A stretch of 27,788 nt of DNA from CAZWBR01 sp964404205 (GCA_964404205.1 CAYOJD010000028.1:1-27788), one strand, 5' to 3'; shown: positions 16,061-25,038, counted from the stretch's first letter. Translations and numbers: made by a program. The notes: generated by a model not told the origin, from the sequence alone.

Positions 16061-16996
16061 CTATCCTTTGGACAGTTTCATTATCCTGTCGACAGCATCG
16101 TTGACCTGTTCAACCGATTCGAACCCGATAGTCATCGTATCGATATTCCCGCTACCTAAAACATACCGGAGCGATGCATCCCGATCGGCTTCTTCAACCA
16201 GGTTTCCCGCCCCGAAAATCTTCATCCCAATAATACCTTTGCCGTTTTGATGCGCTTGTGCCAATACCTCCATTACCTGATGGGGTTTAGCATCCATGTG
16301 GCTCCCTTTATGGTTAATCCGCGACAGAATAACATCGGGCCACGAGTGGTCTATTCCGGCTTTGAGTGCCCCAAAATCGTGGGCCGAATAGCCAACCTTC
16401 TTTACTATTCCACGAACTTTGGCTTCATCGAGGGCATCCATAAACGGTTTTTTGGCGGTCGTCCATTTTGGGTCGGTAAGGCAATGCAGCATCACGATGT
16501 CAATATAATCGGTATCCATCTCTTTGCGTATCCGGTCGAGAATCTTGCTGACCGGCTCAAGTGGCAGCCAGTCCATCTTCTCGGTCCAGATTTTGGTCAT
16601 GATGCGAATCTCTTCGCGAGGCATAAATTTCAAGGCCTCTTTCACGCAAATGTGCGACCCGTAGGTGTCGGCAGTATCAAGAAAGCGGATACCACGTTCG
16701 TAACCTGCATGGGCAATTGTCTTAAATTTTTCCATTCCCATGCGGGTTTGGTTCGACTGGCGGTTCCATCCGTTGGTGCCCAGGCCTAAGGCCAGTCGCG
16801 AAATGGTCATTCCGGTATTGCCCAACTTTACCATATCGATTGTTGGAAGTGGCGAAGGAAGCGTTGCCCCTTGCAGCGGATTGATACCCGCCGTTGTCAA
16901 TAGACTGCCGGCCAAACCGGCTTTGATAAAATGTCTGCGGTCGATTGTACCCATACCTGTTGGTTTTTGTTTTGACTGTAATTTGCTTGCCGACAT
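16061..16996 (-). CDS. Tat-exported aldo/keto reductase
   Basis: NAD(P)H-dependent oxidoreductase with a TIM-barrel AKR fold; the substrate is unknown. A twin-arginine signal IDRRHFIKAGLAGSLL precedes a hydrophobic stretch, so the folded, cofactor-loaded enzyme is probably exported to the periplasm. Counting from the GTG at 17005, the catalytic tetrad is Asp110 and Tyr115 (FLDTADTYG), Lys138 (IMTKIW) and His174 (VMLHC). The cofactor-side motifs VGYSAH and GMKIFGAGN also fit. I use the ATG at 16996; the ATG at 16954 (MGTIDRRHF) gives a more typical short Tat n-region and is equally likely. TATCTTTA at 17017-17010 may be its -7 box. It stands alone on the minus strand. Confidence 0.9.
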   Translation of the reverse strand: MSASKLQSKQKPTGMGTIDRRHFIKAGLAGSLLTTAGINPLQGATLPSPLPTIDMVKLGNTGMTISRLALGLGTNGWNRQSNQTRMGMEKFKTIAHAGYERGIRFLDTADTYGSHICVKEALKFMPREEIRIMTKIWTEKMDWLPLEPVSKILDRIRKEMDTDYIDIVMLHCLTDPKWTTAKKPFMDALDEAKVRGIVKKVGYSAHDFGALKAGIDHSWPDVILSRINHKGSHMDAKPHQVMEVLAQAHQNGKGIIGMKIFGAGNLVEEADRDASLRYVLGSGNIDTMTIGFESVEQVNDAVDRIMKLSKG

Positions 16997-17095
16997 ACAA
17001 CTCACCAGTTAAAGATAGTCAATTCTGCCGAATTGCCTTTATCCTTACAATACGGAGCCAAACGGGTGAAGGTTAACAAAAGGGGATGGGATAGC

Positions 17096-17479
17096 CTATC
17101 GCAGTTTTTCGATGTCCGATAACTTTTCGGGTGCAACATGGCCAAACCAGCGTTCCAACATGCTTCTGGCTTTACTGCGGTGCGTGTCGTTGATGTTTTT
17201 CCGAACCCGGTTAAGGGTCATCATCAATACACTAATATCGTCGGAAAAACCTAATAAGGGGGCAAAATCTGGAATCAGATCGACCGGAAGGATAAAATAA
17301 CCCAAGCCTGCCCCGATATAGAAACGTGTTTTCGGGTCGACGGAGGCATCGGTAACAAGCTGATAAAGCAACAGTGCAGGGTAAACCACTTTCAGCCCGG
17401 CTTTTTTGCCAAACCGCTTGAGCTTTTCCCAAAACGATTGTTCGGAATAATAGCGGTTATAATCTTCTGAAATCTTCAT
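17096..17479 (-). CDS. YkvA family protein (DUF1232)
   Basis: 127 residues. The central segment has the DUF1232 signature: a hydrophobic helix (YIGAGLGYFILP) followed by VDLIPDFAPLLGFSDDISVL, as in YkvA. Upstream is a basic, possibly membrane-associated helix (WEKLKRFGKKAGLKVVYPAL); the C-terminal end is charged. The family's function is unknown; it is thought to be membrane-linked. The gene follows dusB on the same strand after 63 nt, so the two may be co-transcribed. No terminator is apparent after it. Confidence 0.9.
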   Translation of the reverse strand: MKISEDYNRYYSEQSFWEKLKRFGKKAGLKVVYPALLLYQLVTDASVDPKTRFYIGAGLGYFILPVDLIPDFAPLLGFSDDISVLMMTLNRVRKNINDTHRSKARSMLERWFGHVAPEKLSDIEKLR

Positions 17480-17542
17480 AAAAGCGTTGGTTGCAAATAT
17501 TGTTCCAGAATCATTCGTAACCCGAATAAGGGGCTGATCTTG

Positions 17543-18556
17543 TTATTTCAACCCGATATTGGTATAGTCGACCCTTTGATGGGCATATTTTTCGGCAATC
17601 TCATCCAAAATAGCCATCACTTCGTCGTATTCGAGTGCTTGTAGCAGGCGGATGCGTTGTTCTTTAAAATCCTTAAGATTGGGGAAATAGCGGGCAAAAT
17701 GACGGCGCATCTCCAGGATTGCCCGTTTGGGGTCGTCTTTCCACGAAACCGACTGCTGTAACTGCTCTTTCACATTTTCGACCACTTCGGGCACCAATGG
17801 CGAAGGCAACAGCTCGCCTGTGTTGAGATAGTGGCGCACCTCTCTGAAAATCCAGGGACGGCCAATCGACCCACGACCAATCATCAGTCCGTCGACACCC
17901 GACTGCTCGTAAAACGCTTTGGCCGCTTCGGGGCCGGTAATGTCGCCATTCCCGATAATCGGGATAATCATTCTCGGGTTTTGTTTTACGGCTGCAATCA
18001 GGCTCCAGTCGGCCTCGCCCGAATAGATCTGGCTGCGCGTGCGGCCGTGAATGGCCAGTGCCTGTATGCCCACATCCTGTAGCTGTTCGGCTACCGAAAC
18101 AATAGGCTTGTCATCGTGGTCCCAGCCCAGCCTTGTTTTGGCTGTCACCGGAAGGTTAACCGCTTTGACGACCTCGCCGGCCATTTTTACCATCTTGGGG
18201 ATATCGCGCAACAATCCTGCCCCGGCACCTTTGCCGGCAATCTTTTTCATGGGGCATCCAAAGTTGATGTCGATAAAGTCGGGTTGAAACTCTTCGGCCA
18301 CTTTGGCGGCCTGCACCATCGAGTCGATATTAGAGCCGTAAATCTGAATGGCAACCGGACGGTCGAATTCGAAGAGGGTCATCTTCCGTTTGGTTTTGGC
18401 CACATCGCGTATCAGCGCTTCGGAGGCGATAAACTCGGTATACATCACATCGGCACCATATTTTTTACACATATAGCGGAACGATTTGTAGGTAACATCC
18501 TCCATCGGTGCCAAAAACAGCGGCAATTTTCCTAAATCCAACTGACCAATCTTCAC
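17543..18556 (-). CDS. dusB: tRNA-dihydrouridine synthase B
   Basis: Flavoenzyme that reduces uridine in the tRNA D-loop using NADPH and FMN. 337 residues in a TIM barrel: LFLAPMEDVTYKSFR (FMN site), MYTEFIASEALI, the catalytic Cys101 in DINFGCPMKKIAGKGAGAG, TAKTRLGW, AIHGRTRSQ, IGNGDI and GLMIGRGSIGRPW. Then the C-terminal helical tRNA-binding part (EMRRHFARYFPNLK). The start must be the GTG at 18556 because an in-frame stop lies five codons upstream with no ATG between. The length and N-terminus match Bacteroidota DusB. It diverges from the CPBP protease gene, 91 nt away. Confidence 0.95.
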   Translation of the reverse strand: MKIGQLDLGKLPLFLAPMEDVTYKSFRYMCKKYGADVMYTEFIASEALIRDVAKTKRKMTLFEFDRPVAIQIYGSNIDSMVQAAKVAEEFQPDFIDINFGCPMKKIAGKGAGAGLLRDIPKMVKMAGEVVKAVNLPVTAKTRLGWDHDDKPIVSVAEQLQDVGIQALAIHGRTRSQIYSGEADWSLIAAVKQNPRMIIPIIGNGDITGPEAAKAFYEQSGVDGLMIGRGSIGRPWIFREVRHYLNTGELLPSPLVPEVVENVKEQLQQSVSWKDDPKRAILEMRRHFARYFPNLKDFKEQRIRLLQALEYDEVMAILDEIAEKYAHQRVDYTNIGLK

Positions 18557-18580
18557 TTCGTTATTCTGTTAATTCGTTTG

Positions 18581-18588
18581 CAAAGATA
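18581..18588 (-). promoter_or_regulatory. -7 box of the dusB promoter
   Basis: TATCTTTG on the minus strand (18588-18581) matches TAnnTTTG exactly. It puts the start near 18574, about 18 nt before the GTG codon. No TTTG is present at the usual -33 distance. Confidence 0.5.
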
Positions 18589-18612
18589 GGAATTAACTGC
18601 CAAAAGGGATTA

Positions 18613-18642
18613 TTGCATCTTTCTCCCGAAGGTTTACCTTTG
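18613..18642 (+). promoter_or_regulatory. Promoter of the CPBP protease gene, abutting the start codon
   Basis: TTG (18613-18615), 19 nt, TACCTTTG (18635-18642), an exact -7 consensus. The predicted start falls at about 18648, the very ATG of the gene. The transcript would be leaderless or would use the next ATG at 18660. Confidence 0.6.
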
Positions 18643-18647
18643 TAAAA

Positions 18648-19613
18648 ATGAATAAAGCCATGTACCTGAAACTGCTTCGCGAATCCTCCCCAATGACCCA
18701 TGTTGTACTGTTGGCAATGGTTATTTTTATCAGTGGAACAGCCTTTATGCTGCTTTCCTATCTGTTGGGGTGGACCATCTTTGGGGTAGGGGTGGGGGAG
18801 TTCGAACAGGCCATCGGCGACCTTTCGATACCGCGCAACCTGAACCTGATCAAGCTGTTTCAGGCAATGCAAACCATCGGTTTATTTATTCTGCCACCGT
18901 TTCTGATTGCCTGGGTGTTGCACAACCAGCCTGCCCGCTTCCTCTTTCTCGACCGCTTCCCCACGCTGCGGAACCTGATACTGGTGATTGCGATTGTGGT
19001 TTTCTCGAACCCGTTTGTTGGCTGGCTGGTCGATGTCAACCAGTCGATGCACCTGCCGCAGTGGCTTGGGTCGCTCGAAGATTGGATGATACAGTCGGAA
19101 GATAAGGCCAACGCAATAACCGCAGCTTTCCTCGACAGCCAGTCGTTTGGCGGATTTGCCGTCAACCTGTTGCTGGTAGGTGTGCTGCCTGCGGTGGGCG
19201 AGGAGCTGTTATTTCGCGGGGTGGTGCAGCAAATCCTGAAACGGATGACCCGTAACGCCCATGCCGCCATCTGGATTTCGGCCGCTATTTTCAGCGCCAT
19301 GCACATGCAGTTTTTTGGTTTTCTTCCCCGCTTGCTCCTGGGGGCCATGTTTGGCTATATGCTCGAATGGACCGGTACCTTGTGGGCACCCATGATTGCC
19401 CATTTTATCAATAATGCGGCAGTGGTGGTTGTGGTCTATTTTGCACCGGAGATGTCTCCCGGAATGACCGGCGGCGAACCGGGTTCAATGCCCGACCCCA
19501 ATTTCTTCAACGCTATGGTGAGCCTTTTCTTTGTCGGGGCTTTTTTCAGGGCTATTTATGTTGGCTTTATCCGGCATCGTCACGAAGAGGTTAAATCTGA
19601 AGATGGTGTTTGA
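18648..19613 (+). CDS. CPBP family intramembrane metalloprotease (CAAX-type)
   Basis: 321-residue multi-pass inner-membrane protein of the Abi/CPBP group related to Rce1 prenyl proteases. About seven hydrophobic segments, from 18-45 to near 310. Active-site motifs: EELLFRGVVQQ (Glu185, Glu186, Arg190), HMQFFGFLPRLLLGAMFGYM (His219) and the final AHFINNAA (His252, Asn255/256). All expected catalytic residues are present. Bacterial members act in membrane-protein processing, immunity or stress, but the substrate here is unknown. ATG 18648 is used; ATG 18660 (MYLKLLRES) is an alternative because the promoter ends only 5 nt before the first ATG. Convergent with susD across a shared terminator. 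Confidence 0.93.
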   Translation: MNKAMYLKLLRESSPMTHVVLLAMVIFISGTAFMLLSYLLGWTIFGVGVGEFEQAIGDLSIPRNLNLIKLFQAMQTIGLFILPPFLIAWVLHNQPARFLFLDRFPTLRNLILVIAIVVFSNPFVGWLVDVNQSMHLPQWLGSLEDWMIQSEDKANAITAAFLDSQSFGGFAVNLLLVGVLPAVGEELLFRGVVQQILKRMTRNAHAAIWISAAIFSAMHMQFFGFLPRLLLGAMFGYMLEWTGTLWAPMIAHFINNAAVVVVVYFAPEMSPGMTGGEPGSMPDPNFFNAMVSLFFVGAFFRAIYVGFIRHRHEEVKSEDGV

Positions 19614-19665
19614 TTTTAGGCTTTTGCTGACATTTATAAGTCTTCCGAACCAATGGCAAAGCAAA

Positions 19666-19687
19666 AGGCTGCCCCGAAAGGCAGCCT
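19666..19687. terminator. Bidirectional terminator between the CPBP protease and susD genes
   Basis: AGGCTGCC (19666-19673), loop CCGAAA, GGCAGCCT (19680-19687) form a perfect 8-bp stem. A short T-rich run follows on each strand (CTTCTCTCT on plus, TTTTGCTTTG on minus). It lies between the two convergent stop codons. Confidence 0.8.
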
Positions 19688-19723
19688 CTTCTCTCTACAA
19701 AGTGAACTAAAACCACTCTTACT

Positions 19724-21316
19724 TCAATTCCAGTCATTAGAGACTTCTATCGCATGGTTGGTGTCTTTCTCATCTTGCGGAATCGGGAACAGTACATGTT
19801 TGTCCTGGAAATAGGTGGCTGGACCGTACTGTGTACTTAATTCGTTATTAAGCACCTGTTTGGCATCGCCCCAACGAACAAGGTCGCGGTAACGTGACTG
19901 TTCTCCGGCCAACTCAAGTGTACGCTCAAGTTTGAGATATTCCATAGCCTTTTCTTTGGCAACGCCTTCTGGATAAGCTACAGCACCTATTCGGGCGCGA
20001 ACTTTGTTGATATTCTGCATCCCTTGTTGAACTTTGCTGTTGTTGATTTGGGCTTCTGCCAGCATCAGCAATACATCGGCATAACGAATAACCTTGCCGT
20101 TATTGCTTGATTCGGGAACGTTTTCTTTGAATTTGCGTTCGTAGTTCTGGTATTTTCTCCAGCGGAGACCACTACCTAATGGATATTTCAGGCGTGAACC
20201 GTTGTCCTGAATGGCCGCATCGCCTTTAGCTATATCGGCAGCTGTACACTCTTCGCAGAAATAGAGGTCGCCTGTTACCATAACATCCTGTCCATAGAAA
20301 GTTAAAGCTGCACGCGGGTCGGTGGTGCCGTCGCTGTATTTAAACTGATGGGCAACCGATGTTGAAATATAAACATTCTGCCAGTCGTTGAAGCCATATT
20401 CCATTGGCCGGCCAGTGTGCATTGCTCCTGCGCCCCAATCTTCCTGTCCTCCGAACATGTACCAGGTGTTGGTGCCGGGAACAAATTTGCACTGTACTTC
20501 GAATACCGATTCGATGTTGTTTTCTTCATTGTCGCGTTCAGAGAAGTTCCAATCCCATTTGGCAGCAGGCAACAAATCGTATCCCATACCGGCCAGTTTG
20601 GCCAGTTCGGCTTCAGCCCCAGCATAATCTTTTTTGTAAAGAAGGTGTTTACCCAGCAATGCGATAGCTGCTCCCTTGGTGGCCCGGCCCGTATCGTTGG
20701 CGCTGTAGGCTGCTTTTTCGGGCAGAACGGTAATGGCTTCAGCCAAATCCTGCTCAATAAATTGGTAGACCTCTTCAACCGATTGGCACCTTGGAGTAAG
20801 TATAACGTCGAGATCCTGAATCTTTTTCTTCAACGGAATGCGGCCAAACTGGTTGACGAGCTCGAAATAGGCATAAGCTCTCAGAAATTTGGCTTCGCCT
20901 ACAAATCGTTTTACCAGCGCGATATCACCTTCGCCTTTGGCTATAAAAGCTTCGCTGCGGTCGATTATCAAATTGGCACGCATTACAATACGGTAAAGCG
21001 AACGCCAGTAGTTGGTAATCTTCCCGTGAGTGGGGTTGAATGTATATTTGGCAAATTCGGCCAGTTCACCCTGAAGGGCCGTGGCAACCTGCGCATCATT
21101 GCCCAACAGGTCGAAGATAAAATAGTAATCGCGAATCCAGAGCCCTTCGAAATAGAGCCCGCCATATACCGCATTCACTCCTTTCTCCAATTCCTGTTCG
21201 TTGGTAAAGAACGTCCCGGTGTCGTATGCATTGGGGTTCGTCAGGTTTAAAATACTATCGCTACAGCCGCTCAAAAGGAAGACTGTAAGCACCATTGATA
21301 TTATTGCTTTTTTCAT
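19724..21316 (-). CDS. SusD/RagB family glycan-binding lipoprotein
   Basis: 530-residue surface lipoprotein that caps the SusC channel and binds the incoming glycan. The signal ends in the lipobox LLSGC (Cys18). SusD features: LTNPNAYDTGTFFTNEQELE, NAVYGGLYFE, YWRSLYRIVMRANLIIDR, FLRAYAYFELVNQFGRIPL, the TPR-like helices, and a C-terminal VIRYADVLLMLAEAQ with RDLVRWGDAKQVL. I start at ATG 21316 (MKKAIISMVL); a GTG three codons earlier is less likely. It is 25 nt downstream of susC and followed by the operon terminator, so no other surface glycan-binding protein is in the operon. The sugar bound cannot be told, but the neighbouring GH42 suggests galactose-containing material. Confidence 0.95.
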   Translation of the reverse strand: MKKAIISMVLTVFLLSGCSDSILNLTNPNAYDTGTFFTNEQELEKGVNAVYGGLYFEGLWIRDYYFIFDLLGNDAQVATALQGELAEFAKYTFNPTHGKITNYWRSLYRIVMRANLIIDRSEAFIAKGEGDIALVKRFVGEAKFLRAYAYFELVNQFGRIPLKKKIQDLDVILTPRCQSVEEVYQFIEQDLAEAITVLPEKAAYSANDTGRATKGAAIALLGKHLLYKKDYAGAEAELAKLAGMGYDLLPAAKWDWNFSERDNEENNIESVFEVQCKFVPGTNTWYMFGGQEDWGAGAMHTGRPMEYGFNDWQNVYISTSVAHQFKYSDGTTDPRAALTFYGQDVMVTGDLYFCEECTAADIAKGDAAIQDNGSRLKYPLGSGLRWRKYQNYERKFKENVPESSNNGKVIRYADVLLMLAEAQINNSKVQQGMQNINKVRARIGAVAYPEGVAKEKAMEYLKLERTLELAGEQSRYRDLVRWGDAKQVLNNELSTQYGPATYFQDKHVLFPIPQDEKDTNHAIEVSNDWN

Positions 21317-21341
21317 TTTATTCACTATTAACAGTTGATGA

Positions 21342-24300
21342 TTAGAAAGCTACAGAAACGCCAAGTCTGAATGTTCTGACATTAGGCCATGAACCATCTT
21401 CCTTCCCACGGCCAAGATTGTCGCCGCCTTGCTCAACATTGTAGCCCGGATAGTTGGTAATGGTGAAAAGGTTGTCAACACTTCCGTAAACACGGATGTT
21501 TTCGAAGTTTCCGTTTGAAATGCTGTTGACCCACTCTTTCGGAACAGTATAGCCAATGCTGAAGAGTTTGTTGCGCAGGTAGGTCCCACTGTAGATAAAC
21601 CTGTCGGAGGTACGGGTGTTCTTCGATGGGTCGGTTTTTACTGCGCGTGGCATTTTCCCGTCACCCGGTTCGCTTTCGCTTCTCCATCGGTTAAGGACTT
21701 CAGTTGTCGCATTGAATGGGCGGACCATACCTTCCATCCAGTAACCGGTTGTGTAATAGATGCTGTTGCCCGATATCCCCGTGAAAGTCGTATTTAGGTC
21801 GAACCCTTTGTAGGCCAGTGTGATGGTTGCACCAAATGTCAGTTTTGGGATGGCGTTGCCAAGGTAGGTGCGGTCGTCAGCATCTACTTTACCATCGCCG
21901 TTCACATCAACAAAACGGATATCCCCGGCCTGTGTCGCTGCCGAATCATAATAATCATGTCCTTTGGCTTTTGCCGCTGTGTTGTCTGCGTCGACTTCAG
22001 CCTGGGTTTTGTATACTCGGTCTACTTTATAGCCATAGAAATAGCCAATGGGTTGGCCTACCTCGGTACGGTTAGGGCCGCTGTTATAGGGTAATCCGGA
22101 ACCAAGTGAGGTCACTTCGTTTTTTACATAAGTAAGGTTACCCTGAATCTGATAGCTCAAATCGCCTGCTTTATCCTTCCACGAAGCGGCAACTTCGAAA
22201 CCATCGTTTACGCAGCTTGCCGCATTGACAATCGCGTCGGCATCCCATGCTACTACTTTCAATCCAAGCGATGGAGGTAGTGGTACCTGGAAGAGGATGT
22301 CGTAAGTGTTTTTGTGAAAATAATCGAGTGACACATCCAGTCTGTTATTCAGTGTGGTAAAGTCGAGCCCGACGGCCAGGTTTTTTACCTCTTCCCAGCG
22401 AATTGTTGGCGTAGCCAAAGCTTTTATGGTTGCTCCGTTGAAGTTAACACCGCCAAACCCGTGTGATGGGAATGCGTAAGATGATTTGTCGTGGATTGAT
22501 GAGAAATACATGTAATCCGGAATCTGGTCGTTACCCGTGATACCATAGCTGCCGCGAAGTTTTAACTGGTTGATCCAACTGATGCCTTTCATAAAACCCT
22601 CTTCATGCAGTTTCCATCCCAGCGCTACTGAGGGGAATTTACCCCAACGATTGGCCGGGCCAAATTTGGGTGAACCGTCGGCCCTGAAGTTGGCTGTAAT
22701 CAGATATTTATTGTTGAACGTATAATTCAACCGACCAAAGTATGACAGGTAAGCATAATGGCTGCCCGAGTTGTTTTGAATCGTTTTGTCTCTTGCTGCC
22801 GTTACATTCTGGACGTTATCGTTCAGGAAACCTTTCCCAAAGATCTGGATAAAACGCGAACGGGCCCCATTTTCAACCGTATGGCCTACCATGGCCGAAA
22901 CCATGTGTTTCCCGAATGTCTTATCGAACGTGAGGTAGTTTTCCATTTTGGGATTGTACCACCAGCTGGAGTTTTCAGTCATTTCCGAGTCAGGAAATAC
23001 CAGATTGCCGTTTTGGTAAGGTTTCTGGTAGAGTTTATAGGTTGAGAACCCGCCGGTAATACCAAACGATGAATTGAGCCTGAGATAATCGGTGAACCGA
23101 ATTTCGGATGTGAGGTTAATCATCATGCTAAGCCCTTTTTCGTAACGATCCTGTACATTATACATGGTTACGGGGTTATAGGCATCGTTCAAATCCTCGG
23201 TAGTCGTCACATAGGCATAACCACCCAGTGCATCCGGATCGGTTATCGGAGAATAGGTTGGCATTCTAAGCCCGCCATACACATCAGGACTGATGCCTGT
23301 GTTGTTCCAATGTTGCAGCCTTACATTTTCGCCAATAATCCATTTGCCTTTAAAGGCTTGTTGTTCACCTTTGAACGAAATCTTGTAGTTTTGCCATTGC
23401 GTTGTTCCGGCAATCGATTCCGTGTTGTTGTAGGCCATGTTCACATTGTAATTGCTGAAATCGGTTCCTCCGCGAACACTCAGGTTGTATTCCTGGGTGG
23501 GTGCTGAACTGAACATCTCTTTTTGCCAGTCGGTGCGATCTTCGAGCACATACGAAGTAAATGTCCCGTCAGGGTTGAAGAGTTTCGATTTGGCATACAA
23601 ATCAGCAGGCTTGGTCCCACCGTTGAGTTCAATATCTTTCAACAGTTCCATGTACTGGCGCGAATTGAGCATATCGAATAGCTTCTCGGGGCTTTGGATA
23701 CCATAAAAGGCATTCAGCTCGAACTGCGGACGACCTTTAGCACCCTTCTTGGTGGTAACCAGGATGACACCATTGGCTCCACGTGCACCATAAATTGCAG
23801 TAGCCGAAGCATCTTTTAATACCTCAATTGAGGCAATGTCGCTGGGGTGTACTGTCCCCATATCACCACCAATAAAGCCGTCGATTACATAGAGCGGGTC
23901 GGTATTATTCATGGTGGTTACCCCGCGTACGCGGATTTTGTCGGCCGTTACATCGACACCGGCCGCTTTACCCTGCAATAGCGAACCAACACTTGTTCCG
24001 CCCCGGTCGCCAAAGTCTTTCGACGATACTGATACAACGGAGCCGGTAAGGTCACTCTTTCGGACAGTACCGTAACCAATGATAACAATGTCGTCGAGAT
24101 TTTTGGTGTCCTCGGCAAGGGTGATGGTCAGCACACTTTTACCGGCTACGGCTATCTGGCTCGATACATAACCCACAAATGAAACGACCAGCGTTGCGTT
24201 ATCAGGAACGTCGAGGCTAAATTTACCATCGACATCGGTAACCGTACCGATTGTTGTCCCTTTAATCGCTACTGCTGCACCTACCAATGCTTCACCGCCC

Positions 24301-24446
24301 TTGTCGGTGACAACTCCCGTAACCTTTTTGGATTGATTACCGTTGCCGAAGTCTACTTCAGCATAAACGGGCTGATAACAAATGCCTAACAGCACTGAAA
24401 TCACTACTAAGCTTCTGAAAAGAAACGTACATAGCACTTTTTTCAT
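21342..24446 (-). CDS. SusC/RagA family TonB-linked outer-membrane transporter
   Basis: 1034-residue outer-membrane importer that works with SusD to take up oligosaccharides using TonB energy. Signal peptide about 1-29 (QPVYA-EV). A carboxypeptidase-like regulatory domain spans about 42-118 (VTGVVTDKGGEALVGAAVAI). A TonB-box-like segment DDIVIIGYGTV follows, then the plug (SLLQGKAAGVDV, DPLYVIDGFIGGDM, DASATAIYGARGANGVILVT) and the long barrel. A calcium-loop motif DVNGDGKVDADDRTYLG lies near residue 850, as is common in SusC. It ends in FRLGVSVAF, a typical barrel terminus. First gene of a two-gene operon with susD; the leader is long (about 310 nt if the -7 box at 24764 is right). Confidence 0.96.
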   Translation of the reverse strand: MKKVLCTFLFRSLVVISVLLGICYQPVYAEVDFGNGNQSKKVTGVVTDKGGEALVGAAVAIKGTTIGTVTDVDGKFSLDVPDNATLVVSFVGYVSSQIAVAGKSVLTITLAEDTKNLDDIVIIGYGTVRKSDLTGSVVSVSSKDFGDRGGTSVGSLLQGKAAGVDVTADKIRVRGVTTMNNTDPLYVIDGFIGGDMGTVHPSDIASIEVLKDASATAIYGARGANGVILVTTKKGAKGRPQFELNAFYGIQSPEKLFDMLNSRQYMELLKDIELNGGTKPADLYAKSKLFNPDGTFTSYVLEDRTDWQKEMFSSAPTQEYNLSVRGGTDFSNYNVNMAYNNTESIAGTTQWQNYKISFKGEQQAFKGKWIIGENVRLQHWNNTGISPDVYGGLRMPTYSPITDPDALGGYAYVTTTEDLNDAYNPVTMYNVQDRYEKGLSMMINLTSEIRFTDYLRLNSSFGITGGFSTYKLYQKPYQNGNLVFPDSEMTENSSWWYNPKMENYLTFDKTFGKHMVSAMVGHTVENGARSRFIQIFGKGFLNDNVQNVTAARDKTIQNNSGSHYAYLSYFGRLNYTFNNKYLITANFRADGSPKFGPANRWGKFPSVALGWKLHEEGFMKGISWINQLKLRGSYGITGNDQIPDYMYFSSIHDKSSYAFPSHGFGGVNFNGATIKALATPTIRWEEVKNLAVGLDFTTLNNRLDVSLDYFHKNTYDILFQVPLPPSLGLKVVAWDADAIVNAASCVNDGFEVAASWKDKAGDLSYQIQGNLTYVKNEVTSLGSGLPYNSGPNRTEVGQPIGYFYGYKVDRVYKTQAEVDADNTAAKAKGHDYYDSAATQAGDIRFVDVNGDGKVDADDRTYLGNAIPKLTFGATITLAYKGFDLNTTFTGISGNSIYYTTGYWMEGMVRPFNATTEVLNRWRSESEPGDGKMPRAVKTDPSKNTRTSDRFIYSGTYLRNKLFSIGYTVPKEWVNSISNGNFENIRVYGSVDNLFTITNYPGYNVEQGGDNLGRGKEDGSWPNVRTFRLGVSVAF

Positions 24447-24763
24447 AGACTGATTGATTTAATTAAATAATTGAAATATAAGAACGTAGAGAATCTTCTT
24501 TTATCAGGAAGCTTTCCGGTTTAATGGCTTTTCAATCGTATCGAGTGAAAATGGTCGTGCCGTTAAATCGGGTTACCCCCTTCCAACATCTAAGGTATGG
24601 CCTTCCTTAGTGTTTGTCCTGTTAGTCCGGTTTTCGTGTTCTGAAACGGATTTGGTCGATACCCTTTCCTAAACGACGAAACACAGCAAATAAAAATATT
24701 TTTTGAAACACTTTTTAATACTTTTTAACCTTTATATTGTACTATCTAATCATTTCAGTCTTT

Positions 24764-24771
24764 CAAAAGTA
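24764..24771 (-). promoter_or_regulatory. Putative -7 box of the susCD operon
   Basis: TACTTTTG on the minus strand (24771-24764) matches TAnnTTTG exactly. No TTTG lies 19-21 nt upstream, which would suit a promoter needing an activator. The start would be near 24757, leaving about 310 nt of untranslated leader. Confidence 0.4.
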
Positions 24772-24923
24772 CATGTTGAAGCTTATTTATTGATTTTCTG
24801 TAAGTAAGAGGTGTATTTAATTTTCTGATGAACTGTTATTTAGACAGCGATTCATCATTTTCAAATATTATGATATTTTATTAAACCGGAACTTCTTACG
24901 ATACCGCATATTTAACTTCATTT

Positions 24924-24957
24924 TTTGATGTAAAATTGTAGGTATTTTATACTTTTA
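24924..24957 (+). promoter_or_regulatory. Putative promoter of the GH42 gene
   Basis: TTTG (24924-24927), 22 nt, TACTTTTA (24950-24957), one mismatch from TAnnTTTG. The start would be near 24964, about 75 nt before the ATG at 25039. Confidence 0.35.
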
Positions 24958-25038
24958 TCGCTCGGAGTATCATGTTCACGTTGCAGGATACGGCGGCTAA
25001 ATCGAAAACAAACAGAGATAACCAACAATAGATTAAAA

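Larger units (their letters stand above)
24447..25038. other. Divergent regulatory region between susC and GH42 beta-galactosidase
   Basis: 592 AT-rich bases with no gene. It holds candidate promoters for both flanking genes. It also holds an AAATAT-TATG-ATATTT dyad at 24863-24878 and, within the presumed susC leader, a CTAAGG / CCTTAG inverted repeat at 24590-24610. No tRNA, riboswitch or regulator gene is recognisable. Confidence 0.5.

Noticed and set aside
20417..21250. 277-residue plus-strand frame opposite susD
   Set aside because: Overlaps a complete SusD gene; composition is typical of a shadow frame.
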